From: Luminiphilus sp.
GTDB taxonomy: Bacteria > Pseudomonadota > Gammaproteobacteria > Pseudomonadales > Halieaceae
Length of the DNA: 51,098 nucleotides
NCBI GenBank assembly: GCA_012270045.1
Contig: JAAXJC010000045.1
Location: forward strand, 1 to 51,098
Direction: 5' to 3'
The notes under the pieces were generated by a model. That model was given only the letters and a program-made list of their open reading frames with translations. It was not told the DNA's origin and searched no databases. Shown in pieces: positions 50,750 to 51,098 of this stretch (position 1 is its first letter; each line of letters starts with the position of its first letter). Both the position numbers and the translations under genes were made by a program.

Positions 50750-50934
50750 GGTGTCGTTTCCTTGTTATGGTTAGGGCAGAAGGCGTCACGCTAGCACCAA
50801 AAGACATTGTCGGACAGTTCGACATTAAGGGCTTTTCCCGGGGCTGCAGCACCTTCCCCTTGAGCCACGCTTGCCGGTGACGATACTAGCCGGGTGGCGT
50901 TTAATTTTGGTCAGCAAGAAACGGGAATAACAAT

Positions 50935-51098
50935 ATGAAATATCTGGTCTGTGTCGATTTCAAATGCAAGGAGGGTGCTGCCCAGGCGGTGGGGGATATG
51001 TTACGTGGGGCGTTGCCCGGTACCCGCAGTTACGCTGGTTGCCAGAGTGTCGATGTGTATTTTGATGAGACGACCAACACCTACTCGGCGCTTGAGGT
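50935..51098 (+). CDS. ABM-type (antibiotic biosynthesis monooxygenase fold) protein, N-terminal part
   Basis: An ATG at 50935 opens a frame of 54 codons that runs out of the window: MKYLVCVDFKCKEGAA, then a helix AVGDMLRG, then TRSYAGCQSVDVYFDE. A leading strand, helix and the pattern GC-x-S-x-(D/E) fit the dimeric ABM/DUF1330-like ferredoxin fold of putative quinol monooxygenases. The C-terminal half is missing, so the family call is provisional. Confidence 0.6.
   Translation, partial: MKYLVCVDFKCKEGAAQAVGDMLRGALPGTRSYAGCQSVDVYFDETTNTYSALE

Noticed and set aside
1-51098. Genomic island or mobile element origin of the catabolic cluster
   Set aside because: No integrase, transposase, tRNA gene, terminal repeats or att-like duplication was seen, and composition looks similar across the window by eye.

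Overview
The window reads as chromosomal DNA of a G+C-rich (about 60% by eye) Gram-negative bacterium, most likely a marine gammaproteobacterium of the Halieaceae/Cellvibrionales type. This is inferred from two TonB-dependent receptors with cleavable signal peptides, dense operons with ATGA or TAATG overlaps, and the mix of oxidoreductase families. I saw no rRNA, tRNA, CRISPR, insertion sequence or phage gene. No gene-free stretch exceeds about 225 bases.

Bases 1-40104 look like one large catabolic cluster. It starts with a partial PepSY membrane protein and a TonB receptor (1-3108). A DUF1838/MFS/CMD operon follows (3331-6156). Next come a methyltransferase operon (8813 back to 6176), a second TonB receptor (8992-11154), an aldolase/MFS/VOC/SDR operon (15551 back to 11633), and a set of unknown and membrane proteins (15749-17914). 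The core holds hydrolases of C-N bonds: a maleamate/N-carbamoylsarcosine amidase-like enzyme and two PuuE-like ring amidohydrolases (18007-20517). A GntR/HutC regulator (21382-22155) sits beside an operon for a sodium symporter, an FAD oxidase, DUF1330 and a nitrilase-fold protein with altered active site (26572 back to 22167). Carbon-skeleton genes follow: two VOC proteins, a LeuC/LeuD-like hydratase, a CaiB/BaiF CoA-transferase, an MDR reductase, an HMG-CoA-lyase-like enzyme, an aldehyde dehydrogenase and an old-yellow-enzyme flavoprotein (26714-37326). A second methyltransferase module (37339-38862) and a HapK-like/SDR pair (38993-40104) close the cluster.

Six of the divergent promoter regions in this cluster carry a common AT-rich element with core TGTTATRT (rc AYATAACA), and a seventh carries a weak version. 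One copy lies just upstream of the GntR gene. This suggests a single regulon of about 25-30 genes. Read together, the regulon could open a cyclic imide or ureide ring, remove the amide nitrogen, hydrate the resulting maleate-like diacid, activate it with CoA and cleave it. An alkyl-maleimide (for example a tetrapyrrole fragment) is one substrate that would fit, but this is a hypothesis. Several gene families are duplicated inside the cluster: the methyltransferase plus a small partner protein (two sets), a membrane protein with an N-terminal histidine motif (three), a lipocalin-sized unknown (two), SDRs (two) and two-domain VOC proteins.

Bases 40079-51098 look like ordinary chromosome: DUF1643, a SnoaL-like protein, an NADPH/ferredoxin-coupled 2-oxoacid:ferredoxin oxidoreductase operon (41244-45942), a molybdopterin oxidoreductase, a TerB-like protein, cysteine synthase, a MAPEG protein and the start of an ABM-domain protein.
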